DNA of 64,000 bases from Opisthorchis felineus (Eukaryota > Platyhelminthes > Trematoda > Opisthorchiida > Opisthorchiidae): positions 1,286,835 through 1,350,834 of the forward strand of contig SJOL01008635.1 in NCBI GenBank assembly GCA_004794785.1. The letters run 5' to 3'. Below the pieces are notes generated by a model. The model was not told the origin of the DNA. It made no database searches and saw only the letters and a list, made by a program, of their open reading frames with translations. The translations under genes and the position numbers were made by a program. Each line of letters starts with the position of its first letter. Position 1 is the stretch's first letter. Positions 42,901 through 57,900 of this stretch are shown here, one piece after another.

Positions 42901-45900
42901 TGTAACGTGAAGAACAATTATATTTGCCTCCTAAAGGGCTATGTTTCCATAAGAAGTTGCTGGTAGAGTTGCTCTTCAAAGCCACAAAAATGTTTCCATT
43001 ATCGTGAGATGGTTCACAAACACAGGGGAGCTCTTTGTCTTTGAAACAGTTTTGGCATAGTTTTTCCACCAAACCACATTCGTATCTTCTCATTCTGCCA
43101 TACCTCTACAAATATCAGCCTATCAGCTAAAACCGCTCTTTTTAAACAGTGATAACCAAAAATGTGCTTTTGTGAGTTACGCCTGTCTGTACATGGATCG
43201 CTCCATCGTTTAGGACGCGTGAACGATTATGTGAAACCGCGCAAAAGGATCAGACAAAGGAAAGACCATTTCAGTCGCGTCACTCTCCACAAACAAAATA
43301 AATTCTTTGGCTAATTTTCTGCATGCTATAAAACTAAAGCCAATGCTCTTTAATTTGGGCAGCTGCTCTAGACAGTTTAGACATTGTCTGCACCAAATTG
43401 GAATTTCTACCTGTTTCTCATGCCTACCGTTTTCTAAACTTAGGTTTAGTCCGATTCTCGGTGGGTTTTATTTTAGTCGAACTCTTGTACTGCACTGTGG
43501 CACTTGTTTTTCCTTACGGTGATCCCCGTATTTAAACTCCTGCTTTTGAAACTGAGTGGTAGAATGTTGTCTAATTTGCACAATTCACTGTGGATGGCCT
43601 CACTTTTAATATTCACTCAAAATTTCCCTTTACACACCATAATATTTCCTGAATCAGAATACCTGTGTATTACTTTGACGTAAGGCAAAACGACAAGCAA
43701 CCACAAGCTTTATGGCTAACAGACTGCAAAATTTGAATGCAAATCACTCATTTTCTTAACAGATCATTTCTTCGCGAGTAAATGAAAAGCCTCGCTGCTC
43801 TGCATGCCAGAAAGTTGTCTATCCAATTGAAGGCCTTCACGTAATGGATCGCATTTTTCACAAATCTTGCTTTCGATGCCACAAATGTCAGCGAATTCTT
43901 AGGTAAGTATTGTTTTTGCGGTAATAAAGATAGAAGCAGGCAGAGACATTATTGGAAACAGCTGAAACAGACTGTCTTGGCATAATGAAAAATTCTAAAT
44001 AATTTCACTCGAAATGCTTCCAGTAAGAAAAACTACAACCATGTAAGCTATCGTGGGAATTGTTCACCTACTCGTAAAATGTGTAATTAAATGACTGAAA
44101 AAATTTTGTTAAGGTTGAACGTACTCATGACAAAATTTAGTTGTGCCCAAATGTTTGTGGCCGACTGTAAGACACATTCTTTTAAAGAACGGATTTTTTT
44201 GTAGGCTTATAACAAGTTCAGCGAAATTTTCATTCTTACTCCCAATGGCTGAATAAATCTGTGAAAGCCGTATAAAATAATATGACTCTATACTTCCTTA
44301 TTTGATGTAGATTTTTTTCACAAGACAGGTTACTATTGTTATTATCAGGGCATCAGATGACTCCACTAGTCACCGTGGTTAACACCCCAAACCTCCATTT
44401 TCTGCCACTCGGAAGTGGCCAAGGTAGAAAATACCTGATGATTACTGAGTTCCCTTATTGCGATCAACAATGATGCGGAAAGATTTGGCCTCAATTTGTA
44501 CTTTCCGCCTTGATGGAACTGCTGGTAGAGCAAAGCGGTCTCTCAAAGCGGACAGTACTTCCAAATGCATGAAAGCGCTAATTTCTTTAACCAGCGGGGA
44601 TAGACGTTTGGATAGGCCAAACGTACATTTCGATCATCGGGAGCTAGAGGTCAACTTCAGCGTGATGTTGCAAAATAACCACCGCAACAACTGTTTGGAC
44701 TAGTAATCAGTGTCAGATACCGAATATCTGAACTCTGATTTAATCAGTCTTGCTCGGTAAGGTGAGTGATATTTTCAAGTATTTTGACGAAAACGAAGTT
44801 TCCAACGTTCCATCCAACGTCTTTTGACCAAGACATATAACCCCCTCACTATCTACCTTGACGCCTGAAAAACAACGGAAAGTAAAGCCATAATTTTCTG
44901 TAGTGTTCCAAAGTGTTAACCGACATGAAATGTCAAACGTAAAAACGCCGCTAGGTAAGAACAGCGCTTCGAACGCGAACATGTAGCAGCGTTGCCCGTG
45001 ACCATTCTAACGGAGTAACAGGAATATCATTAAGTGAAGCTCGTCCCATCTCCTTTCGAATAGAATGGCTAAGGGACAGTCCTCGACAATACAGATTCGT
45101 GCAACTAGAGTCAAAAACTGACCAAACTGTCCGTCATGTCCACCGTAGTCTGATGTTCTGGTTAGGTTTGGCGTTTCCCAGGAATATCGTTGGTCATTAT
45201 ACCTGATACATTTGGTGTGCAAGATTCTATAGTATAGAAGAGGGGATGACAAAATGAATTCGTCACAAATAGTGGCCTAAAGCAGGCCAGCACATATTCG
45301 TTCTGAAGTAACTTTAACATTGAGATCGTTTGCGTTGCATCCGGGGAGACCAAGTAATGAACATTGTATTCACTTGGCGTGTGTAAGCCTGAGACAAATG
45401 TTTTTTTCAAGTTTAACCTAAAGAAATCAGACAAGTAGATCAAATGATTCAAAGGAGGTAAGAACTAAATGTTGGCGATTACGTTATCCGTTGCGCTTGG
45501 CAGTTTCCCCACATCCTGAGCTTAGTCGTCAGTGCGTTGTCTCGTAGGAAACATGTTTGATGCGTCGGTAGGTGCTACCCAACTGGATAAACTTGTGCGG
45601 TAGAAAGATGCTGGGCCACGTCCTACATAAGTAAGAGTTAATCAGGTCTCTGGTAAATCACCCTTGGCCGATTTGTACAGCTTTTATCCATCAACCGAAA
45701 AGTTTCACTGTCAAATCCTCCCATAAATTCCTGAGGGAGACTGCTACTCAGATGGCAGTTTATTTCTTCGCCGAGCTTTGCACTTGGCTTGCAAAGTTTT
45801 TGTTATTGCGTGGTTGGATAGGCCACCTGACCAACACCCAACTGACCCATCCGAGTTACGAATACTTGAACACATTTCTAGGCTCCTCAACTGCTTAAAA

Positions 45901-48900
45901 TTGTGAGCATCAACAAGCAGGAAACAGCTATATGGTGCTCCCCTGTCTTCCATAATGGATTGACGCCATTGCTTCTCTACGCCATACAAGAATTGGCTGG
46001 TTTTGTCACCTAAGTTACTCTTGAAATGTGTGCTACAAAATGCCTAGTCCAGCTAGTAATTGCAAAACCTGCGGAACAATATAGGCTACCAAATTTTTTC
46101 GGTAATGAAAGTGAATACTGCAACTGTCAAAGTTGGATTCAGGTAGCTCAATATGCAGTTCAGACACTGGAACCTTACAAAACCGCACTTGTTCTAATGT
46201 AGTACCAAATACTTTGTTGCAACTTTACACTGACAATATATCCCTTGCAAAATACCTCAAAAAACGCCTGAACCTCTTGAGGAATCCAGTAACTTTGGAA
46301 TCTATCTGCAAAGATTCAAAGCCTAGTGTTTTCCTTGGAATTTCTTGCGCTCTCATTCTTCTCCCTACCTCTCTGGGTTTTCTGACAAACGGTTCTAACT
46401 ACGCTCCCTAACTGCAGCTGTTTACCTTGTTTTGAATCCTTATTCACATTATCGTACAATAACATGCTTGCAATGTTGATCTGCATCAGCTAGAACATAA
46501 ACGTGTGTCCCACGGCTGCATTTCTCTGTCTCATTGGATAATGTCTTGCCTTTTGAATGCATTGCCTGCTTGATCCACTGCTCCACATGCTTTCGGCGGT
46601 GGGATTTCCAACCCAGTCAAAGGGTCCGCTAGCCTCTTGAAGTAACCCTCACCTGTAGGTGCCAACTTCGTCCTTAATTACCCCACCGGCCTATTCATAC
46701 AAGTGCATCCAGTCGAACGGTGCCCAGTCCGTCACACACGAAAGACTCTAGATCGTGGCACGCGTGTGCCTACGTTTGCAGTCGTGTGTTTACCAGTTGT
46801 CTTCTGGAAACACGGCAATTTTCCATGGATTCGTAGAGGCGCGCAAAGTTTATGCTTGTGACTGTAAGTTTTTTTCTACCATTTGAACATAGGTCCCGTT
46901 GCATCACACCCACCGTGAATTTCCGAATCCCGATGCTCCCTCGACGCTGATCATCTTTGAGTATGGTGCGACCAGCAACACCAGTAGCGCAACTACACTC
47001 CCAACTTATGACAACGATATCACTGAACCATGGGCCGGTTTGGTTTTGCCACGGACAAAAACAGTTATTTGGACATCAGATATAGCAGATGTGAAAACCA
47101 CAAAAAGTCAAAAGTAATCTTAGGAAAACAGCAAATTTTGGAAAAGAGTAGGAAGTTCAAAAAGAAGATTTTCTTACTATGCGATTATCTTAGGCCAAGA
47201 AAAGTAGGACTACTTGGATTTTGGATAAATGACGCTAATTCATATGTGAGATTGTTACCGTTTCTATTTCAATGGCATGTTAGTGTTTCGCTTGAGCCAC
47301 CCGCCTGATAACTACTCAAGTCCCTAATGCCATTCGAACAGCAGGATTAATCTCACAGCTACAATAGGAGGGGGATACTTGTGTCCTTTGGTATCGGATA
47401 AGCAGAAAATCATAAGCAGTGTGTGTGTGCGTGTATTTTGCCTCTACAATTAACCATTACCAACGCGAAATTACACCTAGCTAGCTACATTACTTCACCT
47501 TTTGCTTACAATCAATATTTCTAGCCTCAGAGTCTATTCACTATCCATACAAATAATACACATAACTGGCATAGTTCCTTGTCTTTTTCCTTAGCGAAAG
47601 ATACTGAGGAAATTGTACAATATCCTGAAACTTTAATTGGCGGTAAATATAGTGCTCGCGGTAGAAATTGCGTTCGTCCATGGAAGCGTAGTTAGTAGAA
47701 CCACAAAATCTGTTGTCTGTATTGCAACCTTGCTTTGTAAGACGATGGAGCCCTGAAATTCAAATTATTCACAAAGAAGGGCCACTTGATTGCGCCCTAC
47801 TTTGTCGAGCTGGGTAATCTTTGGTAGCCTTTTGTAACAGCAAAGTGATCCTAAGGTAAACTATAGTAATGGCATGCTTAGTTTATTACACGATGACGCT
47901 GTAATCTTCGTATTTTCTCGTTCGATCAAACTTGTCAATGTCCCGTTTTAGGAAATAATTTCGTAAGGTGGAGCTTCTTAATGATGAGTTTCAGTGTGCC
48001 AGACAAATAGCTGCAGTTTGAACGATACATTGCAGCACAACAGCTAGACTAAGTTTATGTTTACAACCAATAAATGCAAATCATGCTACTGATAACCGTT
48101 AGATATGTTTATGGCTCACGGTGGTTAAGTTCATTCAAAATCACTCCTAAAGGTATTGAGGAGCTTTTTAGACAGTTGGGCTACTTTGCAAGACGAATGT
48201 TTATTCTTTACTGCTTTCCTCATTATCCACCCCCTCAGTGTGAGAACATTCAACGTGGGAAACGGACACCCATACTGTGAACCTCATTATGTCGAACTAT
48301 TTAGGGTTAGAGGTGAGTTTCCGACACTATCTACCACAACTTAATGCACCCGTTTAATCAGGAATATTTAGGACCGTCTGTCTAAGATTTACGACAACTT
48401 CAATCAGTAGGGTAGCAAACCGCGTTTTTAATGCACCTTACGCATCCTTTTGTCATTAATACGGAAAGACGCATGTTCTGATATCTCTAGTCCCAAAATT
48501 GAACCACTGCATGCTCAAGGCTATGTGGAGTATGGGTGACGTAAATATGACTGGCCGAATGGCGTTAAATACTTACTAAAAAGCCGTATGGACTGAAGCT
48601 TCCAGTTGATCCATCTAGTACCCGTTTCCTCTGAGTGAGCTACGTTTCGTGGTGTCTATCCTGTTATCTTATGAAAATGTCATGTTGGAATTATTGAGGT
48701 ATGATGAAGGTGCGCTCCTTCTTAGGCCATTACTCGACACTCCGTCGTCTTTATACTGTGTTTAGAAGTCTAAAAGAAAAAAACTCTAACCCACTGGTGC
48801 AGTTGGAACGGAATAAATGTTTCTAATAAACTCTACCAATTTTGTAAAAGGAATGTTTTAAAGTAAGGCGGTCCGCAGGCGAATCCGCGATCTCAAAGTC

Positions 48901-51900
48901 TTGAAATGGAAACCGTCTGCGACCAGTACAACGCCAGTCTGATAATCAAAGCTTGGTTTTATGTGGTACAGTTAAGTGGTCACCCAAACTCCGATTATGT
49001 GATTCAAAAGACTGAGAAAAGAGAGACGGCTTATTTTTGTAGAACAAATGAACACAGTTTGTGCTTAGCACGCGTTGTACACCCATTCGCTTTATGTACG
49101 CTTTTCTGTAGCAACCGTAATGACTTAAATGGTTTTTTTAACCTGTTCTTCTCTGCCAGGATTGGAAACTCAGTGGACTGGAAATTGAATAAAACTACTC
49201 ATAGTCAACCATGGCTTACTGCAAAATGAATCCCTATGTTGAATAAACAAACCAAAGTGATAACACGTTAGAGATCACGCTTACAATTTTTCACGAAGTA
49301 CATGTAATTCATCCTATACTATTTGGCGCAACGCAGCCTTATATAGCATTTTGACTATGACTTTTAGACACAGAAAATTATACCAGGAAATTTGAACAAC
49401 AGACCAACAGAAATGTCGGTGAAATATATTTTCATAAAGGAAACTAATCACAAGATTGCTGAAAACATACTGCGACCTCTCGAATATCGAGCCAACTGAA
49501 ATATGAGGCGGCCTTTGTGCACCACATTCAGTTGAAGAATATCAAGAACGAGCGATTCAGTTGAGTTTCCCGTGAAAACTAAATTGATTTGCAAATTAGT
49601 GTATTTGTCAAAATCAGTCCATTTTGGGTTCAAGTAGAACACAAGGTTGACGGAAACCCAGGGACTGCGCCTAGATGATGAGCCCCAAGAAGGGCAAGAC
49701 CGGTCGTGGGCTGTGAGTAGTTTGTTGTGAGTAGTTTCCTTTAGGAAAATATACTGCGATCTCTCGAATATGGTGCCAACCGAAACATGGGACGGACTTT
49801 GTGCATCACATTCAGTTGAAGAACATCGTAAACAAGAGATTCAGTTGAGTCTCTCGTGAAAAACAAACTGATGGGTAAAATATATATTTCTGGGACTTTA
49901 TTCAGAGTCGACGCGCGCAAACTGTAGCTTTCTGACAAGACATCAGAAGTATCTGAACTCTGAACGACCTCATTAGAAAGTTTATGTAAGTGACAAGAAT
50001 ATACTCTTTGAATCAAACCCATATAATCAGCTACCCAGTATGCATACGCAACGTCATTTATGCCAATATTCATCAACAATTTTACAGTTTTCAAATTCGA
50101 ACTTTTTATGGGCCCCGTCCTACTAACCTGCGCACCTTTTGTTTCGGAAATGCAGACCTAAGGATTACAATAAACCGAACTGTACTGTGGACCAAAAAGG
50201 ATATAGCTAACTGAAATATAAGAACCAAAATTTTACTTTTACTTTAGACCTCAGTGATATTAATCAATGGTGGACTGCTTGAAAATTTTCAACTTCAGAT
50301 TGTCACTTAAGTTACCATAACTCATTCTCTTATCCCAGTGTGCTTCAATTTTTTTCAGGGCGTTTTGGCGTCACAGCGCGAGACAAAGCTATGGAGGAGG
50401 ACGATGATTATTTGCTTCACCGTAAGACATAGTGTTATATTCGTGATTTTCATTATTTTTCGTCGATATAGTTGACACGACTGTTGGACTAAAAGTTTTG
50501 GAAGATGCAGAGAAGATAAATTATGACCATATTCAAGCGAGCTAAGAGGATTTAAAAGGATACCATAATTTGCTTTCAAACATTCCTCGAAGAAACTCGT
50601 GTAGTGGGCTTTACAACAAATTCTCACCAACATTATTCTGCAGTTAACAATCAGAGGGGAGGCTAATAATATAACTGAAGTTCTTATTTGGAAACTGCAT
50701 TTTCGGACATACAGTTTAATACAGATTACTTTTAGCTTTGTTTGAGAAAATGTTGGAAAACTACTGGAACAGAACATGTTCGAGCCTAGAAATAAACCAC
50801 TCGATGAAGCTGCACCACCTATGAGAGTTACCACCGAAAAAACGTCAAATTTACTACCTTCATACAAATAAACCGTTGTCAGTCTGAGGAATGAAGCAAA
50901 GGAAGCATCTGAGAAATAGAAACCACTGAACAACTTTGTTCCGAAACACAAGTCCAGCTATTTTAGAGTGCGGTAAACGCAGTGTGCTAATTTAGGCCCG
51001 CACTTGGTCTTTTTTCTTGCAAGTCGCTCATGCCTACAATCTAGATCAAAGGTGATGAGTTATTGGAGAAAATGTAGAAAACAACGAATAGAGAGGATTG
51101 TTGACAATACAAATGCACTTTGGCTATTGCCATATGTTTTTGATTTTGGCTTTTAACCAGGCTTGTAATATACTATCAGGCCTCAGGTGTAGACATATTT
51201 TCCCCCAAAGCTAAAATGCAGATATTTTGCGAGGCTTCAGCTGTGTTTGCGTGTGAATCTTTGGTGGCGACGGTGGCATTCGTAGATTGCATGCGTAGCA
51301 TTTTCATGTGACTGTCACTATGAATTTCGATGAAACCAAAATCCATGAGCACACCTCTTGAATACTTGCATTGGAAGCAAACAATGAGAAGACAAGAAAG
51401 AGTCATTTATGCAAGGACCTTTTACAGAAATCACAGGTAGCAGTCGTATTTTTTGTTTGTTTTGAAGTAAAGATATCCTTAGTTCAACATTGGACTTATT
51501 CTGGGTGTTTCGTTTTAGTAACTCTCATGTGAATGTACGTAGTTTTCTCACTATTGACACTTGTTTATTACATTCGGTATTCAATGACACGAAGAACCCA
51601 AAGACTGAAGTCGTCGAACAATGAGGTTTTTCTAAAAATGTGCGATGCCAGGAAACAAGAGTAAAAGTCCATAATTTCACGTAACGCAAATTGTGATAAG
51701 CCTGGTTGTTGGTCTGCTCGCCGAGCTTGGCAGTTGCATTGCAAACGTTTCATCACCAATCGAGGTGACATCGTCAGTGCGGGGTTGAGTGGGTGAATTC
51801 CTCCTCTTCTGCCTGTGCTTATATGGCTTCTAAACAGCATCTGGTAGCTCTGAAGGCGGTCTTCGCGTAGTTTGATAAGCCTATGTGATAAGCCTATGCC

Positions 51901-54900
51901 AGTGCACTAAAGTGTGTCTAATTTGCACCTAATACCCGGGGCAAACTTCTGGAATGAATGAGGTGTCAAACTATAAAAAACACTCCACAGCAGATTTGGG
52001 TAACTACGGGTAGCTCAGTGTCACGCTTTACGATAACGTATAACCGCGCTAGGTTTTCCAGAAAGAATAATATTCGCTTAAATGGCTGGAAGGCATTATG
52101 AAGAAAATTACAACAGTTGAGTAAGTTGAGGCCCAAAAAGTACGAATTTGTGAACAGAGCCAACTCTCGTTACATAGAGCACTTCAGTCAAGTTCCTAAC
52201 AAATCGCTATCAGTTTTTACGGCCATTAGTCTACGCTATGTTGGCTGTTATATGAGTATTACCATGTTTTGGTTACTTCCAGAAAGAGAACCTTGGACTA
52301 ATAGCTACACTTGCCAGGATCCCCTTGATTGTCCGTCGTTCAGATGGCTGCTGATCCGTTCGCCGTGCTTTGCAGTTAGCTTGCAAAAGTTTGGTCACCA
52401 CACGATAAGACTTCGAATGTGCGATTGAGTAGGTATTTCCCACGGGGTTCATTACGTTTATATAGTTTCCAAAGTGTATTTGATAACTCGAACCTAGAAG
52501 GTTGTTACATGCTTCTCTCGAAGAAGTTTGGTTTGCATCAGCCAATATTTTGACAACCACAACTAATAGTTGTTATTTTCATGATGATAATACTAACACC
52601 CGATAAATCGGAGGCGTATAACACTTCTCTGAACAAACATACGAGATGCAGTTTGACATTTCCGGACAGTTGTGTAGACTACTGACTTTCCAGCTTATTA
52701 GCTTCTCTAAACTAAGAGGCTGGTGAACGTAGACCCAAGAAATGGCGTCACTTACTGTTTATTGCCAACTTCATGCATCACTTTCAGACGGGTCCCATGG
52801 TTCTCAAAGCTTCCAGGAATGTACCAACACCTCGTCTAATTTTCTCCCAAGCTCACATGTCCCTATTATTTCCAAACAAATGCACGGGTTATATGTTATT
52901 CAACCTTAGCGGGTCTAAAATTGTCTGACTGAACTGCATTATGACTACAAGTTGAATGTCATTATGCGCTGCTGCCAGGTTGTCCTCAGGTTGAGCTTAT
53001 TACGATGCATGTCTGATGGCTTCGGGCGGCCGCGTTCATGGACTTAGATAAAACCATGTACACGTGCTTTGTTCATTTGGGAAGAGCAGACCACGGATTA
53101 TTATTAATTCTGATCAGTGGAACTGCCGCCTGAAGCATAAACTAACTGACGGTACCCTAACCCCAAAGGTAGTAGTAAGTTCAACTCTTATGTCCAATCA
53201 ACCCGTCAGTTGATGTCACGTAAAACAAAACGTTTTATGGCTGCTGAGCATTGGCTGCAGTGTAGACGGCACTTTAGACGGGTCCAGTAAGATCATGCCT
53301 GTGGAACTTCTTTCTATATGGGATTTACATTTGAACTGCCTGTCGGTTGGCATATGAAGCAATGAGGAATGTGGCGACAAGACTTGCTTCAGGTTACTCC
53401 CAACTTAGTAAGCGCATTGATGCTTCTTTGGCAATCACCGCTGACTGTACTGTCACTTTCTGCCAACTACTCTTCAGGCGACTAATTAATGTAAACTAGC
53501 ACCCAATTTTGCCTTCCTGGGATAATAACCGATCAGCTCGCCGTGTCCCTGAATGAATGAATCGAGTTGGTTGACTCCGAGGGTAAATCACTCGCATTCG
53601 GCCTGTGGGACCCTGGACACTACAGCATTTCACCAAATGAAACATGTGGCAAAATGTGGCCAATCACTGGGTCGTTAGGACAACGCTCTGAGTCCGAAGA
53701 TTGGTGAAGCCACTCTGCAAAATTTCGGGAATAAGTTTCGGTTACCAAATCACAAATACCTCATTGTGACAGATGTGACGAGCTGCTCTTGGAAGAGCAC
53801 AGCCTTAAGAAAGTCTAACATGTATGCAGAGAATTGGAGTTAATACAGTTGTATGGGCACGGCGGCCTGCGTACGGCTCTGTGATATGACATCTGACTTT
53901 CCTGCCTGTGTGTTATCAGTATACTGTGACATTTGACTTCACTGGACAATGCTTCCAAAATGATGACTGTGTCCACGGATAGCCATTTTTATCTCACCAG
54001 TACACAATACACTGCTGGCAGTATGATCGGTCTGAGTTGAATGCCAAAGTTTTCCAGTATACCTATGACTACCTTTTGTTACGGGAGCACGAAACAACCC
54101 GTTCGGACCAGACCCCTCTTGTGATTGACTGGGTGGCTGTGGGTATTACTGAAAGCCGACCAAGGTTCACTTTCCCCAGCCTGCTTGGTTTCGTATCACC
54201 AATGCACCCTGTCAAAATCGACAAAGACCCAAAAAGAACCAAGCCAAAATAGGACCAGGTCCTTAATATCGTCGAACCGTGTGTTCATTCCAAACTGTAA
54301 AGAAGTGGACGTAAGTAACGACGACATCCTCATCCTTTGTTGAGACTTCTACCGGAAACCAAACCAATCACTAAGTGGACACACTGGCAGTATCGGCCCA
54401 TGAAATGCATGTGAAAAACTTCGAGGAAGTGACGTTCTATGCCTTTTTTCGGATGTGTAGTTTATATTTCGCCGTCTTAAGGACTAAAATACACCGGTTA
54501 AAGTGATAGCTTACATGCTCGTTTTGGTATCTATTTTAGTGGTGCTTGGTTATATTTCGTCTGGGACATTCAGTTGGAGTGGCGATTGCCCTGGAAATCG
54601 AGCATTTCAATACCTAGCATTAGCAACCGTTCGAATTCTAACGATATTGGACGTTTATTTTCAAGGACACCGTCTGCAGTCCCCCTGCGTTCCACTCAGT
54701 TTTACTATACCTGTAAACGAACAAATGAACCAATAATCATAGTTTTGCAAACCTTCTGGTCCATTACCTTTCGAAGCTATTAGCTCGGTGAACAAAAAAT
54801 TAGTACAGTCTGACAGATTTCTGCTCACTTCATTGTGTGACGAGCTTTGGCTAGTCCCAACGTCTTTTAAGACAGATGAAGTAAAATCAGAGAACCGAAT

Positions 54901-57900
54901 TATAGCCCTGGTTACTGAGTACGATATATCACTTTGATTGCCTCAAAATTCCGGTAGACAACTATTTTAGCGCTACTTGAGGCTAGTTGCGTCCAAGCTG
55001 GTTGTTTTGTTCCCAAGGGATAGATGAGTGCTTTTTCTGCTGTGGCAAGTCAAGAACACAGACTTTTTGTATTCTACTTTGAAATCGTCTGGTAAGTAGG
55101 ATTTGCAGAAAACCCGCCTGTTTTTTAATAATCGTTTGTCAGATTTCCCATTGTCTAGAATCAACCTCTCCGTTCACTCCCATAATTGTTTTAAACCTAT
55201 TCAGTTTGTTTCTAGTTGCATTTCTAACGACCACTCACTTGAAAGAGTCAGTCACTTCCAAATGGGCACGGTCTTTTCGCCTTCAAGTGTGCTTAGTCAA
55301 TATGCTGTATTGCACTGTCATACAATAACCGTACGTCCGTAATGTCTGAGTGCTGTGCAGTAACTTTACATCAGGTCAATTAGGTGTCTAGGAATACGGT
55401 CTTTAGTAAGACGGATCGCAGTTACCTGACCTCAGCACTATCAAACGTCGATCATCTCATAACTTCTGGATGATTCTTCGAAAAAGTGCACTGTGAAAAG
55501 GGTTTTATCCTCCTGTTGTTGGATCAGGTGTACCTAAATTACAAAAACGCTTTTTCGGGTATGAACGCCTGTCGTAAATGGCATACCCATTTCCATCCAA
55601 GGAGCACAGCTCCAAGCACTTGGTTCTGGCTCTGTTTTTATTCAAGCGGCTTCACGAATAAGTAATGCACTGAAGAACTCGAGGTGATGACTGGCATATT
55701 ACATTACGCACCAAACTGCACATTGTCGGTTTGGGTTATGCTGCCAATTCTCATGAGTCTATGGTTTATTCTCTAGCCTGAATTGCAGTTAAACAACCAA
55801 AAACAAGCCAATGAATTTCCACATTCAGTAGAATCACAAATGTATGGTTGACCAACTTATTAGCCAGAGTACAATTTCCTCCTTTCAGCGCGAATAGTCA
55901 GGCTTTCATGTAGCTAATTTTCTTGTTATTCACTTAACCAAGATTTCATCCGCAAATTGAGTTTACCCATTCTGGACAGTCGTTTCAGCATTGTTGGGAT
56001 TCATCAGCGGTGTGTATAAGAAGAACATCTAGGAAGCTGTACACTCGCAATCCTTTGGCTAGTAACTGAACGCTGTAACTACGGGCCACGAGTGACTCAT
56101 CATCTTTGAGTTTAACCCGCACTTAGGCTATTACTCCAATCATTTACTCAATCATATCAGTTATGTCACGCGGTCCGTTGCTGACAGGCTTTTCCTTCAT
56201 TTAGTTAGTTAATGACTTAGTACTGTCTAGTTAGACTGCTACGGGAGTGAGCACCTTTTCGTTTTTTGGAGAACTTCCGGAGAGTTCCAGATCGTATTAC
56301 CATATGTTCTGCTAGAACGAACGAAAACGAAAACATCTTTCTCTAGTTTTTCAAATTTTAATCAGCTTTCACTGAAATGCGGTATGGGACTTATAGGGTC
56401 AACCGTAACAGAAACTTGCTTTTCGTCACACCACTTTCTATGTGGTGTATTCTTCACACATTGTTTCACGCTGGAAAACGCTTTGACACTCAGGGTGTTC
56501 CATGAAACAGTATAATTTAGCTCCTGGATTACTGTTTACAAACGAGCCACTCACAGTTAGAGGCATGTGGTATTACATCGTTGTTTCTACCATCGTAGTA
56601 GCAGTCCTTTGGTAGTCCTTTGCCTTGGAAGGCACAACTTCACCTTTGACCTAGCTTCCTTCGCTTTTTCTGGAAAATACAAGGGAATCACAGTAGAATA
56701 ATGTTGTTAACCTGTCACAAACATTACGGTTTTTCAGTTTTATTCAGTCATCAGCAGGAAATCCATTACAACGCATCAAACCACAATTCAACCTATCGCT
56801 TAAATCTCCGCCGTCTGTTATTCCACAGAGACCGCTGTCCAGTCCAGTACTCCTGCTGAAACGGCCAAAGATCGTCCTCCACCCCTTGTTACCCAGACAT
56901 TAGTTGCTAAATTTCAACAAATGAGCAACTTTTCAAAGTCCAGTCATGATGTAGGAGTAAGTCATTAGTTTTTTATCCGAGTTCTTTTCTGGTTTTTCCT
57001 TGTATTAGTCAGCACCAGATACATTTTCTTATGCTCCACAGTTTGACATTCAGATCAATACATGGCAGATTAGTTTGCATGTACTGGAACATGCTCGGCT
57101 TTAGAGAGGCATACAGAACCCGGCCCAATCTCCATCTTATTACAAATGTGATATTTTTAAGTAAGTTACTGCGTTCCATAGCAGTTTTTTTAATCTTTTG
57201 CATGCTGGGAAGCTTCTTTTGGCATTACGTTTACTATGTAATTTGTCAGCGTAACGTAGTTTTCTCGCCATCTCTGGCGAATGTTCCCCGGTGCACTCTG
57301 ATACGGGTCTTACCAGTTCAATATGTTTGTGAATAGGCCATGCTGATTAACTGGTTATCCTGAATCAGTCAGTACAGATGCGTCAGCCGATTTCCACTGA
57401 TTTATAAAAGCATTATTCGTCATACGTGAGACCCAATCACTGCTCTATCATTAGGACCATGAGTACGTGCCTATTACTCCAGAGACAAAACGAATAAGCT
57501 GGAATCTTATCCTATCCACTACCCCGAGTAACATTTGGTTTGTTAAAGCCTAGTCTCGTGTTCCAGCAGACAGAGTTAAACTAGTGGGCGCTTTTGATAA
57601 TGCACATAGGACCACCAGTTCGTATGACTTCACAGGCCATAACCAAGCCATACGTTTCAACATGGATGGTCAAACAAGTACGAGTGATAAAGCTGAAACA
57701 TGCATCCAATGGACTTGTCGTTGAAATTAGGAACTAAGCTGAACTGAACTTAGGGTTAGTTCAACCCTAAACTACATAAATTATACATTTTATTGTCAGA
57801 ACACAGAAAAAACGGCAAAAAAATCCAGCAACTCTAATCTGTCATGTATGGTTCCGAAAGTTCAGGCAGTCTCCATCCAAGAGTTAATAGTGGGTACGCA

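Larger units (their letters stand above)
50422..56828. other. intron with several repeats
   Basis: Contains family-B repeats at about 51700-51800 and 52320-52440, a stretch without recognisable coding content between about 52740 and 54400, and a decayed hammerhead repeat at about 55965-56100. No exon of the required phase was found. Confidence 0.5.

Noticed and set aside
46899..47117. Plus-strand frame preceded by an AG site
   Set aside because: It lies in the intron that splits the LIM domain, so inclusion would destroy the zinc ligand spacing; no independent evidence of a gene.
50355..50951. 198-codon minus-strand frame
   Set aside because: It has no motif, is hydrophobic and cysteine-rich in an unpatterned way, and runs antisense to a well-phased exon of the LIM gene. 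Chance is the simplest reading.
54037..54252. 71-codon plus-strand frame in an unclassified stretch
   Set aside because: No motif known to me; it also cannot join the LIM gene in phase.
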